Shown here: piece by piece, positions 16,861 through 26,283 of the stretch
Position numbering within the stretch: position 1 is the stretch's first letter
Layout of the letters: every line of letters begins with the position of its first letter
Assembly (NCBI GenBank): GCA_030053935.1
Contig: JASGCU010000008.1
Span: 3,667 to 50,945 of the forward strand
Reading direction: 5' to 3'
Length of the DNA stretch: 47,279 bases
Source: Chitinophagaceae bacterium
Lineage (GTDB): Bacteria > Bacteroidota > Bacteroidia > Cytophagales > JASGCU01
Translations under genes and position numbers: made by a program
Notes under the pieces: model-generated
The model's database searches: none
Told to the model about the DNA's origin: nothing
The model's input: only the letters and a program-made list of their open reading frames with translations

Positions 16861-18057
16861 ATGAACCTATTAAAAAACATTTTCCATAAGTTTAAACCGC
16901 ATTTTGAAAAAGGAGGAAAATATGAAAAATATTATTACCTTTTTGAAGCGATAGAGAGTTTTACTTTTTCTCCTGCAACAGTTACTGGAAAAAAAGGAGC
17001 TCATGTGAGAGACGCTATAAATCTAAAACGCCTTATGATGACAGTAGTGATAGCAATGCTTCCATGTACATTTTTTGGAATGTGGAATGTAGGGCATCAA
17101 CATACTTTAGCTACAGGATTTTTCCTCTCAGAAATAGAAAAATTTTACTTGGGAGTACAAATTGTTCTCCCCATTATTTTAGTATCTTATACCGCAGGAG
17201 GAATCGTAGAGGTAGTATTTGCCATTATACGAAAACATCCCATCAATGAGGGTTTTTTAGTAACAGGATTACTCATCCCCTTAGTAATGCCTCCAACAGT
17301 CCCTTTATGGCAAGTAGCTTTGGCTACAATCTTTGCAGTAGTTCTTGCAAAAGAAGCATTTGGCGGAACAGGTATGAACGTAGTGAACGTAGCTTTAGTA
17401 GCAAGAGCATTTTTATATTTCGCCTACCCATCACAACTTTCAGGTGAAGTATGGACTTACTTAGGAGACCAGCAAACAGTAGTAGGATATTCAGGAGCCA
17501 CTCCGCTTGCAATCGCTGCTACCGCTGTAGGAAATAACCAATCTCTTCCTGTAATCTCTCTCTTTGATAATACATGGATATATAACTTGTATTCTCTTAA
17601 AAATCTATTTATAGGAGATATTCCAGGTTCCATAGGGGAAACTTCTACTCTCATGTGCCTTATAGGTGCTTTTATTTTAATAGCAACGGGTGTAGGAAGT
17701 TGGAAAATTATAGCGAGTGTATTTTTGGGTGCATATAGCATGGGACTCATTTTCAATGGTATAGGAAGTAACGAATTTATGCTATTACCCGCTCATTATC
17801 ATTTAGTTATGGGAGGATTAGCATTCGGTGCTGTTTTTATGGCAACTGACCCTGTTACAGCGGCACAAACAGAAATAGGAAAATATTTTTATGGTTTTTT
17901 CATAGGATTATTTACCGTTCTTATACGTGTATTAAATCCCGCATACCCCGAAGGAATTATGATGGCAATACTTCTTATGAACATATTTGCACCACTTATA
18001 GATTATTTTGTTATTAGTATTCATAAAAAAAGAAGATTACAACATGCAACAGTCTAG
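16861..18057 (+). CDS. nqrB: Na+-translocating NADH:quinone reductase subunit B
   Basis: 398 residues, close to the family length of about 410. NqrB is the largest membrane subunit, carries covalent FMN and riboflavin and forms the main Na+ path. The FMN-attachment motif SGAT is visible at 211-214 (GYSGATPLA, Thr214). Multiple membrane helices, including TFFGMWNVGHQ and GFLVTGLLIPLVMPP, match the family. It opens the run nqrB-C-D-E. nqrA, which normally precedes it, is absent: the 126 bp upstream are non-coding and then a TPR gene follows. Confidence 0.98.
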   Translation: MNLLKNIFHKFKPHFEKGGKYEKYYYLFEAIESFTFSPATVTGKKGAHVRDAINLKRLMMTVVIAMLPCTFFGMWNVGHQHTLATGFFLSEIEKFYLGVQIVLPIILVSYTAGGIVEVVFAIIRKHPINEGFLVTGLLIPLVMPPTVPLWQVALATIFAVVLAKEAFGGTGMNVVNVALVARAFLYFAYPSQLSGEVWTYLGDQQTVVGYSGATPLAIAATAVGNNQSLPVISLFDNTWIYNLYSLKNLFIGDIPGSIGETSTLMCLIGAFILIATGVGSWKIIASVFLGAYSMGLIFNGIGSNEFMLLPAHYHLVMGGLAFGAVFMATDPVTAAQTEIGKYFYGFFIGLFTVLIRVLNPAYPEGIMMAILLMNIFAPLIDYFVISIHKKRRLQHATV

Positions 18058-18751
18058 AATATATATACTGGCATACTCTGCCATACTTACCATTATCTGC
18101 GGTGGCTTGCTTGCCTTTGCATCCGAAGCACTCAAAGAAAAACAACAAGCAAATATAGAAATGGAAAAAAAATCCAATATACTTTCTTGTGTTATGAACC
18201 TGAAAGAAGGTGACGATATAGAAAAATTATACTCTACAAAAGTTCAGTCTTATATAATAGATTATAACGGAAATAAAAGAACTGATATGGGAATCAATGA
18301 TATAAAAATAGAAAAAGAATACAAAAAAAAACATACAGAACGATTATTACCCATTTATGAATTTAAAAATACAGAAGGAACTTTAGAGTATATCGTAGTC
18401 CCCGTTTATGGATATGGGCTTTGGAATAATATTTGGGGATATGTAGCCCTCAAATCGGATTGTAATACCATTCAAGGGATAAAATTTCAGCATGCGGGAG
18501 AAACTCCCGGATTAGGAGCAAGAATAGAAAGTGAGGAAATTCAAAACAGATTTAAAAACAAAACCTTATTTGAAGCCGATGAACTCATTTCTGTCATGAT
18601 GCAAAAAGGAGAAAACCAAGATTATTCAAAAGACCCCCACAAAGTAGATGGTATGTCAGGCGCCACTCTTACCGCAAAAGGAGTTAATAACATGCTCAAA
18701 GAATATTTTCAATGTTATCAAAATTATTTCAAAAAAAATATACATAATTAA
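18044..18751 (+). CDS. nqrC: Na+-translocating NADH:quinone reductase subunit C
   Basis: 235 residues from the ATG at 18044, which overlaps the nqrB stop by 14 bp. The longer frame from 18008 lies inside nqrB and would put a charged tail before the membrane helix, so I reject it. One N-terminal helix ([20 protein letters not shown]) precedes a periplasmic FMN-binding domain, with GAIGVHGE-like glycines ([10 protein letters not shown]) and the covalent FMN motif SGAT at 205-208 (Thr208). Confidence 0.97.
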   Translation: MQQSRIYILAYSAILTIICGGLLAFASEALKEKQQANIEMEKKSNILSCVMNLKEGDDIEKLYSTKVQSYIIDYNGNKRTDMGINDIKIEKEYKKKHTERLLPIYEFKNTEGTLEYIVVPVYGYGLWNNIWGYVALKSDCNTIQGIKFQHAGETPGLGARIESEEIQNRFKNKTLFEADELISVMMQKGENQDYSKDPHKVDGMSGATLTAKGVNNMLKEYFQCYQNYFKKNIHN

Positions 18752-18753
18752 AT

Positions 18754-19425
18754 ATGAACACAGAAGTTTTAGATTCACCAAAAGTAATAGAAAACAAGTC
18801 AGAACCTTTATTTTCTAAAAAAAACAAAAAACTCATTACCAACCCATTAGATTTAGATAACCCCGTAACAGTACAGATATTAGGTATTTGTTCATCCCTT
18901 GCTGTTACTACACAGATGAAACCCGCAATAGTGATGTCCATAGGATTAACTATTGTTACCGCTTCTTCTAATTTCGCTATCTCTCTCATTAGAAATACTA
19001 TTCCATCCCGAATACGTATAATAGTGCAACTCGCTATAGTATCTCTTTGGGTAATATTAGTAGACCAAGTTTTAAAAGCATACGTGTATGATGTTTCCAA
19101 ACAATTATCTGTTTTTGTAGGATTGATAATTACCAATTGTATAGTTATGGGACGTTTAGAAGCATACGCAATGGCAAATAAACCATGGCCTTCCTTTTTA
19201 GATGGAATAGGAAATGGTTTAGGATATGGGATTATTCTCATCGCAGTAGCATTTTGTAGAGAGCTATTAGGAGCAGGTTCTCTTTTTGGATTTAAGGTTT
19301 TTCAAACATTAGGAATTCCTTACCAAGGAAACGGACTACTCCTTCTTCCCGCGGGAGCATGTTTTGTAATAGGTATTATTATTTGGATTCAAAGATATAT
19401 CAACGGTTATAGAGAAAAACATTAA
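18754..19425 (+). CDS. nqrD: Na+-translocating NADH:quinone reductase subunit D
   Basis: 223 residues, six-helix membrane subunit. It pairs with NqrE around an intramembrane iron centre, and the expected cysteines are present at Cys46 (LGICSSLA) and Cys129 (ITNCIVMGR). The conserved loops EAYAMA and [16 protein letters not shown] are intact. It has a hydrophilic N-terminal extension of roughly 15-20 residues compared with the Vibrio protein. The start is 2 bp after the nqrC stop. Confidence 0.97.
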   Translation: MNTEVLDSPKVIENKSEPLFSKKNKKLITNPLDLDNPVTVQILGICSSLAVTTQMKPAIVMSIGLTIVTASSNFAISLIRNTIPSRIRIIVQLAIVSLWVILVDQVLKAYVYDVSKQLSVFVGLIITNCIVMGRLEAYAMANKPWPSFLDGIGNGLGYGIILIAVAFCRELLGAGSLFGFKVFQTLGIPYQGNGLLLLPAGACFVIGIIIWIQRYINGYREKH

Positions 19426-19431
19426 AAAATT

Positions 19432-20046
19432 ATGGAAAATATAATAAATATAGGTATTCGGTCAATTTTTATTGATAATATGATTTTTGCATATTTTTTA
19501 GGAATGTGCTCTTTTTTAGCTATTTCTAAAAAAGTTTCTACTGCTTTTGGATTAGGAATCGCTGTTATTTTTGTTTTAGGAATAACAGTTCCTATCAACT
19601 GGCTCATTCAAGCATATATTTTAAGTCCTGGTGCTTTAGCATGGATCAGCCCAGAATTTGTATCAGTAGACCTCAATTTTTTACAATTTATTGTGTTCAT
19701 TTCTGTTATTTCAGCATTTGTGCAGCTTACAGAAATGGCTGTAGAAAAATTTTCTCCCTCTTTATATAATACCTTGGGGATATTTTTACCTCTTATCGCT
19801 GTGAATTGTGCTATATTGGGAGCAGCATTATTTATGGTAGGGAGACCCTATAATTTAGCAGAAGCAACCACATTTGGAATTGGTTCTGGTATAGGTTGGT
19901 TACTTGCCATAGTAGCTCTCGCAGGAGTACGAGAAAAAATGAAATATTCTAACGTTCCCGGACCTTTAAAAGGACTAGGTATTACTTTTATTTTAGTCGG
20001 GTTGATGTCATTAGGTTTTTTGAGTTTCTTAGGTTTTTCAATTTAA
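19432..20046 (+). CDS. nqrE: Na+-translocating NADH:quinone reductase subunit E
   Basis: 204 residues, the inverted-topology partner of NqrD. The iron-ligand cysteines Cys26 (LGMCSFLA) and Cys126 (AVNCAILG) are present, and [25 protein letters not shown] is the family signature. It begins 6 bp after nqrD. A hairpin with a T-run follows the stop, so the run nqrBCDE ends here and nqrF is encoded elsewhere. Confidence 0.97.
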   Translation: MENIINIGIRSIFIDNMIFAYFLGMCSFLAISKKVSTAFGLGIAVIFVLGITVPINWLIQAYILSPGALAWISPEFVSVDLNFLQFIVFISVISAFVQLTEMAVEKFSPSLYNTLGIFLPLIAVNCAILGAALFMVGRPYNLAEATTFGIGSGIGWLLAIVALAGVREKMKYSNVPGPLKGLGITFILVGLMSLGFLSFLGFSI

Positions 20047-20076
20047 TGGTTTATAGCAATAAACGAACCATTTTTT
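20046..20076 (+). terminator. Probable rho-independent terminator of nqrBCDE
   Basis: ATGGTT (20046-20051) pairs with AACCAT (20066-20071), with a few further pairs across a small bulge. It is followed directly by TTTTTT. It overlaps the nqrE stop codon, as compact terminators often do. Confidence 0.55.
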
Positions 20077-20106
20077 AAGGTATCCGACATTAAAAATTCT
20101 CAAAAT

Positions 20107-20874
20107 ATGCAAATAAAAGAAAAAGTGTTTGTAGTAAGTGGAGGTGTATCAGGTTTAGGAAAAGCAGTTGTATCTATGATAATCGAAAATAGCGGAAAGG
20201 TTATTATCTTAGATAAAGACGCACAAGGAGGATATACAACAAAACAAACCTTTGGAAATGCAGTATTTTTTATGGAAACAGATGTTGCAAATTTTGAGAA
20301 TGTAGAAATTTCTATCAGAAAAGGATATGAATATTTTGGAAATATTCACGGTGCAATAACCTGTGCGGGCTTAGCTCCAGCTGAAAAAATTATAAAAAAA
20401 GAAGGTTTTCCTGATATAAACACATTTAACAGAACTATTACTACTAACCTTTGCGGCACCTTTTATGTTCTCACCGCATCACTCAAATATATGAAAGAAA
20501 ACAGTATAGGAGAATCGGGAGAAAGAGGGGTACTCATCACTACCTCTTCAGTAGCTGCCTTTGAAGGGCAAATAGGGCAGAGTGCCTACGCAGCTTCTAA
20601 AGGTGGGGTCATTTCTATGACACTACCAATAGCAAGAGAAATAGCAAAACATAAAATGAGGATTATGTCCATCGCCCCCGGAATTTTTGATACTCCCCTG
20701 ATGGAAAAAATGAATCAAGATGTCCGAGATTCTCTTACACAACAGATACCTTTTCCCTCTCGATTTGGAAAACCCAAAGAATACGCTGACACCGTTAAAT
20801 ATATAATAGAAAATCAAATGCTCAACGGAAGTGTCATAAGATTAGACGGAGCTGTAAGAATGAACAGTAAATAA
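20107..20874 (+). CDS. Short-chain dehydrogenase, type II 3-hydroxyacyl-CoA dehydrogenase (HSD10-like)
   Basis: 255 residues. The NAD motif SGGVSGLG is at 11-18 and Asp36 at the end of strand 2 favours NAD over NADP. The catalytic set is Ser148, Tyr161 and Lys165 (SAYAASKGG). Long stretches follow human HSD17B10 closely in pattern: RGVLITTSSVAAFEGQIGQ, MTLPIAREIA, IAPGIFDTPLM, PFPSRFG and a C-terminus with VIRLDGAVRM. That family oxidises 3-hydroxyacyl-CoA, including branched-chain intermediates of isoleucine breakdown. It is 15 bp before an OsmC gene. Confidence 0.88.
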   Translation: MQIKEKVFVVSGGVSGLGKAVVSMIIENSGKVIILDKDAQGGYTTKQTFGNAVFFMETDVANFENVEISIRKGYEYFGNIHGAITCAGLAPAEKIIKKEGFPDINTFNRTITTNLCGTFYVLTASLKYMKENSIGESGERGVLITTSSVAAFEGQIGQSAYAASKGGVISMTLPIAREIAKHKMRIMSIAPGIFDTPLMEKMNQDVRDSLTQQIPFPSRFGKPKEYADTVKYIIENQMLNGSVIRLDGAVRMNSK

Positions 20875-20888
20875 CATAAAACAAAACC

Positions 20889-21302
20889 ATGAAAATAGAA
20901 CTGAGAACAATATCTGAAAAAGAATATGAAGTAAAAAATGAAAGTGGAAATATACTTTGTATAGATATGTATGAGCAAGCAGAAAAAAAACATTTTTCTC
21001 CCATGCAACTACTCCTTTCAGCAGCTGTTTCTTGTGCAGCAGTAGACATAGTCACTATGATGAAAAAAAAAAGAAAAAACATACACGACCTCCAAGCAAC
21101 CGTATTAGGTGACAGGAGAGAAGAATATCCCCAAAAATTTACATCCATATCTATCAATTATATTCTTTTCTCAACCGATGCAACACAAGAAGAATCTCAA
21201 AAAACAATGGATTTAGCTGTTAAAAAATATTGTAGTGTTATAGCAAGCCTTAATACAGATATAGAAATACAATATTCCATAAGTGTAGTAGATAAGTATT
21301 AA
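20889..21302 (+). CDS. OsmC-family protein
   Basis: 137 residues. The two redox cysteines are present: Cys49 in the helix SAAVSCAAVDIVTMM and Cys115 in KKYCSVIASL, with the preceding FSPMQLLL segment typical of the family. OsmC/Ohr-like proteins reduce hydroperoxides or act on related thiol chemistry. This one belongs to the general OsmC/YhfA-like branch rather than clear Ohr. It starts 14 bp after the SDR gene, suggesting one transcript. Confidence 0.88.
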   Translation: MKIELRTISEKEYEVKNESGNILCIDMYEQAEKKHFSPMQLLLSAAVSCAAVDIVTMMKKKRKNIHDLQATVLGDRREEYPQKFTSISINYILFSTDATQEESQKTMDLAVKKYCSVIASLNTDIEIQYSISVVDKY

Positions 21303-21388
21303 AAGATACTTTCATTTCCAACATCATCTATAGCTCAATAACAAGTAATACTTTATTACAAATACAAAATTTTTCAACTCATTCAACT

Positions 21389-22156
21389 ATGAAAACATAT
21401 ATTTATATTTTTATCTCTATTATGCTTATGAGCTGCGCAACAAAAAACCAAAAAGAAAATTTGGAAAATAATATTCCAGCCTCATTACAAAAATGTTTAG
21501 ATTACTACGGTGGGGTTTCTACTTGGAAATCTTTTAAATCTGTTGAATTTGATATAGAAAAAGAGCATCATATTATAGATTTAGAAACCAGAAAAGTATT
21601 CATCTCTACACACGACAGCTCTTATAGTATTGGATTTGATGGAAAAAATGTATGGGTATCTCCAAATATGCAAATATATGGAGGAACACACCCAAGGTTT
21701 TACCATAACCTTCATTTTTACTTCTTTTCCTTCCCTTTTATACTCACAGATCCAGGAATTAAGTATACTTCTTTACCTGAAAAAACATTCCAAAATACTC
21801 TTTATACTCCCGTATCTATAAAATACGAACATAATGTGGGTGACTCTCCTCAAGATGAATACATTCTCTATATACAAAAAGAAAATGGACAATTAGATTT
21901 TATAAACTATACCGCTACTTATTTTACACAAGAAGCATCTTCCCAATATAATGCCCTTGTATACGATACATGGCAAGAGATACAGAACATAAAAGTTCCT
22001 CGGAATTATACTTTTTATAAATGGAGTAACGACACTATTCAAGAATCTAGAGGATCTGTCCTCTTCGAAAATGTTATTTTTAAAAATACATACCCCGATA
22101 GCAATCTCTTTGTAAGACCAATGATTTCAGAATTAGATACAGTATTAAAAAAATAA
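21389..22156 (+). CDS. Lipoprotein, possibly DUF6503-like
   Basis: 255 residues with lipobox LMSC (Cys16). The mature protein starts with a helix around LQKCLDYYGGVSTWKSFKSV, followed by alternating beta strands, a pattern seen in Bacteroidota lipoproteins I recall as DUF6503. The assignment is from memory of pattern and not verified. The fold resembles outer-membrane lipoprotein carriers such as LolA, so lipid or hydrophobic ligand handling is one possibility. Single gene with about 85 bp upstream and 199 bp downstream. Confidence 0.7.
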   Translation: MKTYIYIFISIMLMSCATKNQKENLENNIPASLQKCLDYYGGVSTWKSFKSVEFDIEKEHHIIDLETRKVFISTHDSSYSIGFDGKNVWVSPNMQIYGGTHPRFYHNLHFYFFSFPFILTDPGIKYTSLPEKTFQNTLYTPVSIKYEHNVGDSPQDEYILYIQKENGQLDFINYTATYFTQEASSQYNALVYDTWQEIQNIKVPRNYTFYKWSNDTIQESRGSVLFENVIFKNTYPDSNLFVRPMISELDTVLKK

Positions 22157-22355
22157 CTGAATAAATATTACTATTGCATTGTATGTATTTCTTTAAATTT
22201 TAATTTTGATATATCTCGAAAATTCTCTTTTACAGAAATATTGAGTTTTCAAGCTGTATCAAAAGTGAATTTTCGGAGGGTTCAATTTTTTAGTAACAGT
22301 AAATAATTTCCTCGCAAGAGAAGATTTAATCTATATATTCATAATAAAAAAAATA
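22157..22355. other. Short intergenic stretch with a word resembling the B repeat
   Basis: About 200 bp, no gene. At 22259-22277 the text CAAAAGTGAATTTTCGGA closely matches the right end of the 134-bp B repeats (CAAAAGTGATTTTTTGGA in copy 1), but the terminal ACACT is changed to GGGTT and no left end is visible. It could be a decayed copy. The rmlA promoter should lie here, but I see no clear -7 box. Confidence 0.3.
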
Positions 22356-23216
22356 ATGAAAGGAATTATTCTATCAGGGGGTTCGGGAACCCGTTTATAT
22401 CCTATTACTATTGCTATCAGTAAACAAATAATACCCGTGTATGATAAGCCAATGATATATTATCCGCTTAGCACACTGATGTTAGCAGGTATAAGAGATA
22501 TATTAATCATTTCTACTCCATATGATATCGGAGTGTTTCAAAAATTATTAGGAAATGGAGAAAAATTAGGATGCCATTTTGAATATGCAGTGCAACCAAA
22601 CCCCGAAGGTTTAGCACAAGCATTTATTATTGGAGAGCCATTTATAGGAAAAGAAAAAGTTGCTCTTATATTGGGAGATAATATATTTTACGGATCAGGA
22701 ATGTCAAAAATGCTACAGGGACTAAATGACCCCGATGGAGGAATTATCTTTGCGCAACATGTAGAAGACCCTGAAAGATACGGAGTAGTGGAGTTTGATA
22801 AAAATAAAAAAGCAATCTCTATAGAAGAAAAACCTACAAACCCCAAATCCAATTTTGCGGTACCTGGTTTATATTTTTATGATAATTCTGTGATAGAAAT
22901 AGCCAAAAACCTCAAACCAAGCGCAAGAGGTGAAATGGAAATAACAGATGTAAACAAAAAATATTTAGAGATGAAAAAACTATCTATTGCCATATTAGAT
23001 AGAGGAACCGCATGGTTAGATACAGGCACCATTCAATCTCTTATGCAAGCAAGTCAGTTTGTACAAGTGATAGAAGAAAGACAAGGGCTTAAAATTGGAT
23101 GCATAGAAGAAGTGGCATTTAATATGGGATATATTGATTCCGTACAGCTTCAAAAATTAGCTATTCCATTGATTAAGAGTGGATACGGTAATTATTTAAT
23201 AAATATTTTAAAATGA
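22356..23216 (+). CDS. rmlA: Glucose-1-phosphate thymidylyltransferase
   Basis: 286 residues, full length. The first step of dTDP-sugar synthesis: glucose-1-phosphate plus dTTP gives dTDP-glucose. The nucleotide loop GGSGTRLYP is at 8-16, [17 protein letters not shown] follows, Asp108 sits in [10 protein letters not shown], and the late segment [10 protein letters not shown] is intact. Its stop overlaps the rmlC start by 4 bp (ATGA). rmlB and rmlD are not adjacent, so completion of dTDP-rhamnose depends on genes elsewhere. Confidence 0.96.
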   Translation: MKGIILSGGSGTRLYPITIAISKQIIPVYDKPMIYYPLSTLMLAGIRDILIISTPYDIGVFQKLLGNGEKLGCHFEYAVQPNPEGLAQAFIIGEPFIGKEKVALILGDNIFYGSGMSKMLQGLNDPDGGIIFAQHVEDPERYGVVEFDKNKKAISIEEKPTNPKSNFAVPGLYFYDNSVIEIAKNLKPSARGEMEITDVNKKYLEMKKLSIAILDRGTAWLDTGTIQSLMQASQFVQVIEERQGLKIGCIEEVAFNMGYIDSVQLQKLAIPLIKSGYGNYLINILK

Positions 23217-23770
23217 TAATCCAAGAAACAGAATTTCCAGGTCTTTTTATTATAGAACCAAAAGTTTTTCATGATTCGAGGGGATATTTTTTTGAAAGTT
23301 TTCATCAAAATGTTCTTAAAAAACACACTGGGTCAGATTTTTTATTCGTGCAGCATAATCAATCGTATTCTCAAAAACACGTCCTCCGTGGCTTACATTT
23401 TCAAGTTCCTCCTATGGAGCAAACCAAACTTGTGCGAGTATTGAATGGCGAAATACAAGATATTGCCATTGATATAAGAGCAGGTTCCTCCACCTATGGT
23501 AAATACTTCAGTATTATCCTTTCTGCAACAAATAAAAAACAATTGCTTATCCCAAAAGGATTTGCCCATGGGTTTTTGGTTGTAAGTGATACAGCAGAAG
23601 TTTTTTATTTAGTAGATAATCTGTACTCTGCCACCCATGAATCAGGGATTCTTTTCAACGATACCGATTTACAAATTAAATGGGAAACCCAAATATCCCA
23701 ATGCATCGTCTCTGAAAAAGATAAATGTTTACATACTTTTGCAAAATTAGAAACACCATTTCACTTCTAA
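23213..23770 (+). CDS. rmlC: dTDP-4-dehydrorhamnose 3,5-epimerase
   Basis: 185 residues, cupin fold. Motifs are [12 protein letters not shown] (19-30), [17 protein letters not shown] with catalytic His62, and [14 protein letters not shown] (113-126). The enzyme epimerises C3 and C5 of dTDP-4-keto-6-deoxyglucose. Translationally coupled to rmlA through a 4-bp overlap. The following holA begins 15 bp later, so the three may share a transcript although holA is unrelated in function. Confidence 0.95.
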   Translation: MIIQETEFPGLFIIEPKVFHDSRGYFFESFHQNVLKKHTGSDFLFVQHNQSYSQKHVLRGLHFQVPPMEQTKLVRVLNGEIQDIAIDIRAGSSTYGKYFSIILSATNKKQLLIPKGFAHGFLVVSDTAEVFYLVDNLYSATHESGILFNDTDLQIKWETQISQCIVSEKDKCLHTFAKLETPFHF

Positions 23771-23785
23771 AAATAAGACAGAAAA

Positions 23786-24811
23786 ATGCTCCAAAACTAT
23801 GAATCCATTATACAGGACTGTAAAAAAAATAAGTTCGAAAACCTATACTGGCTCCAAGCAGAAGAACCTTATTTTATAGATTTTATCGCTTCCCTCATAG
23901 AAAAAATAGCAATCCCCGAAGAATACAAGTATACAAACCAAACGATACTGTATGGAAAAGAAGTAAAAATGATAGAAATCTTGGAACGAGCTAAATCATT
24001 CCCCATGATGGGAGAAAAAAAACTCCTCCTCATAAAAGAAGCACAAGAAATCTCCGACTTTGGAACAGAAAAAGCAGATGGCTATTTTGAAAAATATCTA
24101 AATAACCCCAACACTCAAACAATACTCGTCTTTTGTTATAAATACAAAACCCTAGACAAACGAAAGAACATTACAAAACTGATAGAAAAAAAGATGACAG
24201 TACTGGATGAAAAAAAAATATACGAAGACCAACTCCCTCTATGGATTCGTAAAATTGCCCAAGAACAAAACCTCAAAATTACAGACAAAGCTACACACAT
24301 ACTCGCAGAAAATATTGGCATAAACCTCACCAGAATAGATAACGAACTCGCTAAAATAAGAGTCAATATCCCATCAAATATTCCAATAAATGAAACCCAT
24401 ATACAAGAATATGTAGGCATCAATAAGGACTTTAATGAGTTTGAACTGCAAAAAGCAATTGCACAAAAAAACCACCTCAAAGCAAATCAAATTATTAATT
24501 ATTTGAGTGACGACCTAAAAAATCACTCCCTCATTATGCTCACTGCTCTCTTATTTAGTTTTTTCTGCAAAATGATGCTCTGCCATTACAATAGAAAGAA
24601 TGGAGACCAAGAACTTGCTAAAATTATGGGTATATCCCCTTACTTTCTCGCCGAATACAAAGCCGCATGTAACCGATATTCCTTTGAAAAAATAATACAA
24701 AATATTGATGTTTTGCACAAAACAGATATCAAAATGAAAGGGATATCAGGAGGCACAGCGGATGAGAGAGAAATGATGAAAGAACTCGTGTATAAACTTA
24801 TGAACGACTAG
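23786..24811 (+). CDS. holA: DNA polymerase III subunit delta
   Basis: 341 residues. HolA is the clamp-loader subunit that opens the sliding clamp. The N-terminus (YWLQAEEPYFIDFIASLIE) and the segment FPMMGEKKLLLIKEAQ match the delta family opening, FLRGEE- and RRLVVVR-like. The central stretch ILAENIGINLTRIDNELAKI and the C-terminal helical domain ending MKELVYKLM are also typical. Divergent sequence is normal for this subunit. Confidence 0.88.
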   Translation: MLQNYESIIQDCKKNKFENLYWLQAEEPYFIDFIASLIEKIAIPEEYKYTNQTILYGKEVKMIEILERAKSFPMMGEKKLLLIKEAQEISDFGTEKADGYFEKYLNNPNTQTILVFCYKYKTLDKRKNITKLIEKKMTVLDEKKIYEDQLPLWIRKIAQEQNLKITDKATHILAENIGINLTRIDNELAKIRVNIPSNIPINETHIQEYVGINKDFNEFELQKAIAQKNHLKANQIINYLSDDLKNHSLIMLTALLFSFFCKMMLCHYNRKNGDQELAKIMGISPYFLAEYKAACNRYSFEKIIQNIDVLHKTDIKMKGISGGTADEREMMKELVYKLMND

Positions 24812-24850
24812 TCATTTTTTTAGTATACCCCATCAAAACAACTTTGCATC

Positions 24851-24976
24851 TTAACCCCATTTTTTTTTCTTATTTGTAGAATACGGCATCTCATTTGAAT
24901 GATATGGAATATTACTTAATTGTTCTAAAATTATATTGTTTTCATAAAATAACTCCAAGATAGTAAAATAACTCAT
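24851..24976 (-). CDS. Possible small protein, 41 residues
   Basis: An ATG-started frame on the minus strand encodes MSYFTILELFYENNIILEQL at its start, then a hydrophilic stretch ending in a Lys run and WG. The composition is protein-like, with regularly spaced hydrophobics in the first half suggesting one helix. There is no family match I know, no visible promoter, and AT-rich DNA yields frames of this size by chance. Low confidence. Confidence 0.2.
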   Translation of the reverse strand: MSYFTILELFYENNIILEQLSNIPYHSNEMPYSTNKKKKWG

Positions 24977-25334
24977 GTTTTCCACCGGAATTTTTTATTA
25001 ATTATCCAATTTATTTTGTGAAAGATTAGAGGACTTACAAAAGTTTTTTGAAAGCAAATATATTTTTCTCTTTAAAACGTAATTAATGTACGTAACCATT
25101 TAACATTTTATGAAAAATTGTTATAAACAAAATAATAATTTAGTATATTTGTATAAATATTTAAAAAATAGAAACATCTGAAAATACATGAGATATAAAA
25201 GCATTCATTGCTCATTTTTTACAAAAAAATTCAGAATCTAAATTTGCTAAATAGGTACTATTTTTTGGTAAATAATAATAAATTTTTCAGAACTATATAA
25301 GTCGTTTATTATAAAAACAGAACCTCTCTTTACA

Positions 25335-25342
25335 TATATTTG
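25335..25342 (+). promoter_or_regulatory. -7 promoter box for tRNA-Thr
   Basis: TATATTTG matches the Bacteroidota -7 consensus TAnnTTTG and ends 7 bp before the first base of the tRNA, the right spacing for transcription to start at or just before the tRNA. A TTG-type -33 element is not obvious in the AT-rich upstream. Confidence 0.5.
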
Positions 25343-25349
25343 GGATAAT

Positions 25350-25422
25350 GCCTTCTTAGCTCAGATGGTAGAGCAACGCTTTCGTAAAGCGTAGGTCGCA
25401 AGTTCGATTCTTGTAGAGGGCT
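25350..25422 (+). tRNA. tRNA-Thr (anticodon CGU)
   Basis: A complete cloverleaf can be folded by hand. The acceptor stem is GCCTTCT with AGAGGGC (one G-U), the D arm lies around AGCTCAGATGGTAGAGC, the anticodon stem ACGCT/AGCGT has loop TTCGTAA and so anticodon CGT in DNA, the variable loop is AGGTC, and the T arm is GCAAG-TTCGATT-CTTGT. The discriminator is T. CCA is not encoded. sdaAB starts 19 bp downstream, so the tRNA may be processed from a shared transcript. Confidence 0.93.
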
Positions 25423-25441
25423 CTTCTATAAAAACAAAACA

Positions 25442-26116
25442 ATGAGTGAAAAAAGTAGTATATTTGATATGATAGGACCAATAATGATAGGACCTTCCAG
25501 CTCTCATACAGCAGGAGTAGTAAAGATAGGAATAGCGGCTATGAATGTATTAGGAAGTATTCCTCAAAAAGCCGAAATTACCTTTTATAATTCTTTTGCA
25601 CATACATACGAAGGGCATGGGAGCGATAAAGCCATTATAGCAGGGCTTATGGGATTTCACACTGATGATGCGAGAATAAAAAACTCCTATCAACTTGCTG
25701 AAGAAAAAGGTCTAAAATACACATTTAAAGCAATAGGAAATGCTCTCACATTTCATCCGAATACCATTAGATTAAATCTCACCCGAGAAGAAGAAAATGT
25801 GGAAGTTTTAGGAGAAAGTAGAGGAGGAGGAGTGATACGCATTACAGAAATAGACGGATTTAATGCAGATTTCTCTGCCAATCTTATTACCCTTATTATC
25901 AAGGCAGAAGATAAAAGAGGAAGTATCGCTTATATATCTGATATACTAGCACACGATGATTGCAATATCGCAACTATGACCGTATCTCGAAGAGGTAAGA
26001 ACGACCTTGCCTGTATCATCATTGAAATAGATACCCCTATGCGTCCCACCTCTTTAGAATACATAAAAAGTTTACATTGGGTTAAAAAAGTAATTGTTTT
26101 ATTCCCAACAATTTAA
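25442..26116 (+). CDS. sdaAB: L-serine ammonia-lyase, iron-sulfur type, beta subunit
   Basis: 224 residues. The enzyme deaminates serine to pyruvate and ammonia. The beta chain starts with the family signature IFDMIGPIMIGPSSSHTAG (residues 7-25) and ends with an ACT regulatory domain (about 150-224, RGSIAYISDILAHDDCNIATM). In split enzymes the alpha chain (sdaAA) carries the cluster cysteines and usually adjoins, but no alpha gene is in this window. The gene starts 19 bp after tRNA-Thr. Confidence 0.93.
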   Translation: MSEKSSIFDMIGPIMIGPSSSHTAGVVKIGIAAMNVLGSIPQKAEITFYNSFAHTYEGHGSDKAIIAGLMGFHTDDARIKNSYQLAEEKGLKYTFKAIGNALTFHPNTIRLNLTREEENVEVLGESRGGGVIRITEIDGFNADFSANLITLIIKAEDKRGSIAYISDILAHDDCNIATMTVSRRGKNDLACIIIEIDTPMRPTSLEYIKSLHWVKKVIVLFPTI

Positions 26117-26283
26117 AGTACAACAGATACATTCCATTTTTTTTATTAAAAATGAAATATTTTATCTTAAAAATAATTATTTGTAATAAATAAGTGTAAT
26201 AATATGGAATATATGTATATATTTATTGCAAAATAGATATACTAGCAACATTACAAATTACTTATTAAATCTCAAAATCTGAT

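Larger units (their letters stand above)
24812..25349. other. 538-bp intergenic region before tRNA-Thr
   Basis: Very AT-rich. Apart from the possible 41-codon minus-strand frame at 24851-24976 and the -7 box before the tRNA, I see no gene, repeat or clear hairpin here. Confidence 0.5.

Noticed and set aside
18008-18043. Upstream start for nqrC
   Set aside because: It lies inside nqrB and would add a charged 12-residue leader before the membrane helix. The ATG at 18044 gives the standard NqrC N-terminus.
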